A DNA stretch of 7,758 nt. Source: Dehalococcoidales bacterium. GTDB lineage: Bacteria; Chloroflexota; Dehalococcoidia; E44-bin15. This document shows, piece after piece, positions 6,184 to 7,758 of this stretch (its first letter is position 1; each line of letters begins with the position of its first letter). The translations under genes were made by a program, and so were the position numbers. Below the pieces are notes generated by a model. The model searched no databases. It saw only the letters and a program-made list of their open reading frames with translations, and was not told the DNA's origin. Where the stretch lies: the NCBI GenBank assembly GCA_030615555.1, contig JAUWZB010000034.1, forward strand, positions 1-7,758, in the 5' to 3' direction.

Positions 6184-7692
6184 ATGGAAGCGGTTGCCAG
6201 GGAAAAAATGGCAAAGGATCTGGAAGGAATAGTCGGAGAAAAGTATGTACGGGCAGATGATGTTATCAGATGGACCTACGCAATAGAGGATTTTGCCGGT
6301 ACCTTCTTTCATCCCTTATCTGATAAATATGGCCCCCCGGATATCGTGGTCAAACCTCACTCTGCCGACGAAGTTTCGAAAATTGTTAAACTGGCAAACA
6401 AGCATAAAATTCCTGTAATAGCCAGAGGAGGAGGCTCGGACATGACCGGCGCCGCGACTCCTCTCAAAAAAACGGGTGGCATAATCCTCGATATGACAGA
6501 TATGAATCGTGTCCTGGATTTTCAAGAAGGATTAAACGCGGTGAGAGTTCAGCCCGGAATAAGGTGGGGGGAACTCCATCATGAGCTTTCTAAAAAGGGG
6601 GTTACTGCTGGCTGTCAGGGGCCCCATGGTTTCCTTGGAGCTACCCTGGGAGGGGGTATTGGTGGGAACTGCTTCTCGATTAACAACCCGAAGTATGGGT
6701 GGCTTAATGAGAATATTCTAAACCTGCAGGTAGTTCTACCAAACGGGGATATTATAGAGACCGGCTCTTTAGCCAATACCAAGGTAAAGGATTGGTATTA
6801 TAGATATTGCAACGGTCCAGATCTAGTTGGCATATTCTTAGGAGCTGGCGGAGCCTTTGGGGTAATCACAGAGTTCACTCTTAGAACATATCCAATCCCT
6901 GAGTTCTCTGATACCCTTGCCTACTCCTTCCCAGATACAGATTCCGAGCTTAAATTTGTATTCAAGCTGGAATGGTACGGTTATGTCACTGATTTATGGG
7001 GGATTGCTTTTTTCACCCTTCCTGATTCTCTAAAAAGAATACTTGCCCCGCTTGTGGGGGAGAGAGATCTTGCTATTTTTGCGACAGAGGCTTATGACAA
7101 AGACATATTCAAAGCACAAAAAAAGGCCATAGATAAAATGGCAAAAGAATTCAATGGTACAGCTATACCAGTGGAAGGATTGTGTCGCGCTTTGGGTATA
7201 TCCATAATTAATCAGACAGGGTGGATGGGAGGAGGAACATTTGGCAAAGTCATGGGGCCAAATGGCAGCGACACCTGTTCGATAGCCGCTCTTCTTCAAT
7301 GGCAGAGAGTGGTGGGGAGTGCATTGGAAATCATGCAAAAAGACGAAGACGCGTTAAGCGGCGCTATACCGTTAATAGGGGCAGAGCACTTCTTCCTTTT
7401 CGCTCAACTTCTTGGCAGAGGCGGGGTCTCCAATACATTTGCAATGACGCCCGCTGACTTCAGTGACCCTGAAAAGCAAAAAAAAGCTCAAGACTTGTAT
7501 TGTGCCATAGTGGAGTCCTACATGGATACTGGTGTAGCAGCACTTTACCGAATTGGAAAAGAGAGTCAATTTTTAATGAAACGATTCAAACCAGAATATA
7601 TTTCGTTCATGAAGGCGATTAAGAAAGCCCTAGATCCGAACAATATAATGAATCCAGGGGTCCTGGGGCTTGGCCTAGAGGAAGAAGAATGA
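6184..7692 (+). CDS. FAD-linked oxidase, GlcD/VAO superfamily, substrate unknown
   Basis: This 502-aa cytosolic FAD enzyme has an N-terminal PCMH-type FAD domain and a C-terminal FAD-linked oxidase domain. FAD-binding signatures are PPDIVVKPHSADEV at 51-64, RGGGSDMTGAATP at 81-93, GATLGGGIGGNCFS at 152-165 and GPDLVGIFLGAGGAFGVITE at 211-230. The domain ends with DPNNIMNPG at 484-492. Length and domain order fit glycolate/D-lactate dehydrogenase (GlcD) and 4-cresol/vanillyl-alcohol oxidase relatives. The HAGDGNxH and HGIG-type histidines that mark D-2-hydroxyacid dehydrogenases are absent (YRIGKES stands near the second site), so a 2-hydroxyacid substrate should not be assumed. No His is seen in the RGGG loop, so covalent flavin at that position is unlikely. 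Its stop overlaps the ATG of an Fe-S protein gene, the usual GlcD-GlcF-like layout, so electrons probably pass to that partner. GC content is visibly lower than in A1, B1 and A2. Confidence 0.88.
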   Translation: MEAVAREKMAKDLEGIVGEKYVRADDVIRWTYAIEDFAGTFFHPLSDKYGPPDIVVKPHSADEVSKIVKLANKHKIPVIARGGGSDMTGAATPLKKTGGIILDMTDMNRVLDFQEGLNAVRVQPGIRWGELHHELSKKGVTAGCQGPHGFLGATLGGGIGGNCFSINNPKYGWLNENILNLQVVLPNGDIIETGSLANTKVKDWYYRYCNGPDLVGIFLGAGGAFGVITEFTLRTYPIPEFSDTLAYSFPDTDSELKFVFKLEWYGYVTDLWGIAFFTLPDSLKRILAPLVGERDLAIFATEAYDKDIFKAQKKAIDKMAKEFNGTAIPVEGLCRALGISIINQTGWMGGGTFGKVMGPNGSDTCSIAALLQWQRVVGSALEIMQKDEDALSGAIPLIGAEHFFLFAQLLGRGGVSNTFAMTPADFSDPEKQKKAQDLYCAIVESYMDTGVAALYRIGKESQFLMKRFKPEYISFMKAIKKALDPNNIMNPGVLGLGLEEEE

Positions 7693-7758
7693 GACTTGAA
7701 GAATACAAACAAGAAGTATGGATTTGCAATCACTGCTCTATGTGCACAGGGACTGTAA
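7689..7758 (+). CDS. Fe-S cluster protein, electron partner of the oxidase (3'-partial)
   Basis: Only the first 23 residues are visible before the window ends. ATG at 7689 overlaps the TGA of the oxidase (ATGA), with GAGG just upstream in the end of that gene, so the two are probably translationally coupled. The residues include CNHCSMC (C13, C16, C19), a CX2CX2C pattern of 4Fe-4S ferredoxin-like domains. The neighbour suggests a GlcF/HdrD-like Fe-S subunit that takes electrons from the FAD enzyme, but the family cannot be assigned from so short a piece. Confidence 0.7.
   Translation, partial: MRLEEYKQEVWICNHCSMCTGTV

Noticed and set aside
7030..7338. Minus-strand open frame inside the oxidase gene
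   Set aside because: It is antisense to continuous coding sequence of the FAD-linked oxidase and has no supporting signals.
1..7758. Insertion sequence or CRISPR array as the cause of the repeated structure
   Set aside because: There are no transposase motifs, terminal inverted repeats or short regularly spaced repeats. The repeat is explained by paralogous genes.

Overview
The window looks like bacterial chromosome from a probably anaerobic organism that carries many flavin/iron-sulfur redox enzymes. The grounds are three large Old Yellow Enzyme/2,4-dienoyl-CoA-reductase-like (FadH/BaiCD/TMADH-type) FMN + 4Fe-4S + FAD proteins, followed by an FAD-linked oxidase translationally coupled to an Fe-S protein. 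Promoters and ribosome binding sites are of ordinary bacterial type, and one GTG start is used. The sequence alone does not fix the taxon. A subsurface Chloroflexota/Dehalococcoidia or Desulfobacterota member is only a guess.

Layout: (1) 2-1669 (+) is gene A1, an FadH-like oxidoreductase cut off by the left window edge (about 85 N-terminal residues missing). (2) 1699-3762 (-) is gene B1, a second and more distant FadH-like oxidoreductase of 687 aa, convergent with A1 with 29 bp between the stops. (3) 3763-3958 is a divergent promoter region with back-to-back promoter candidates for B1 and A2. (4) 3959-5884 (+) is gene A2 (641 aa), a close paralog of A1. (5) 5885-6183 is a non-coding gap. It starts with a 66-bp relic of the 3' end of a second B gene (B2) on the minus strand, then a stretch resembling the A2 promoter, then a better promoter candidate for the next gene. 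(6) 6184-7692 (+) is an FAD-linked oxidase (GlcD/VAO superfamily). (7) 7689-7758 (+) is the first 23 codons of a cysteine-rich Fe-S protein, overlapping the oxidase stop by 4 bp.

The main structural result is that the left three quarters is a tandem duplication of a convergent two-gene module (A-> <-B), with a period of about 4.2 kb. The second copy of B has been removed by a deletion that left only its last 21 codons and stop. Both A paralogs carry HACHGC where the family normally has HxxHGY: the His pair that holds the substrate is kept, but the tyrosine proton donor is replaced by cysteine. B1 keeps the tyrosine. The A pair and B are therefore likely to do different chemistry, or to act on different substrates, in one reductive pathway. 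The downstream oxidase/Fe-S pair would supply or accept electrons for a separate substrate oxidation, and its lower GC content suggests a different history. The physiological substrates cannot be read from the sequence.
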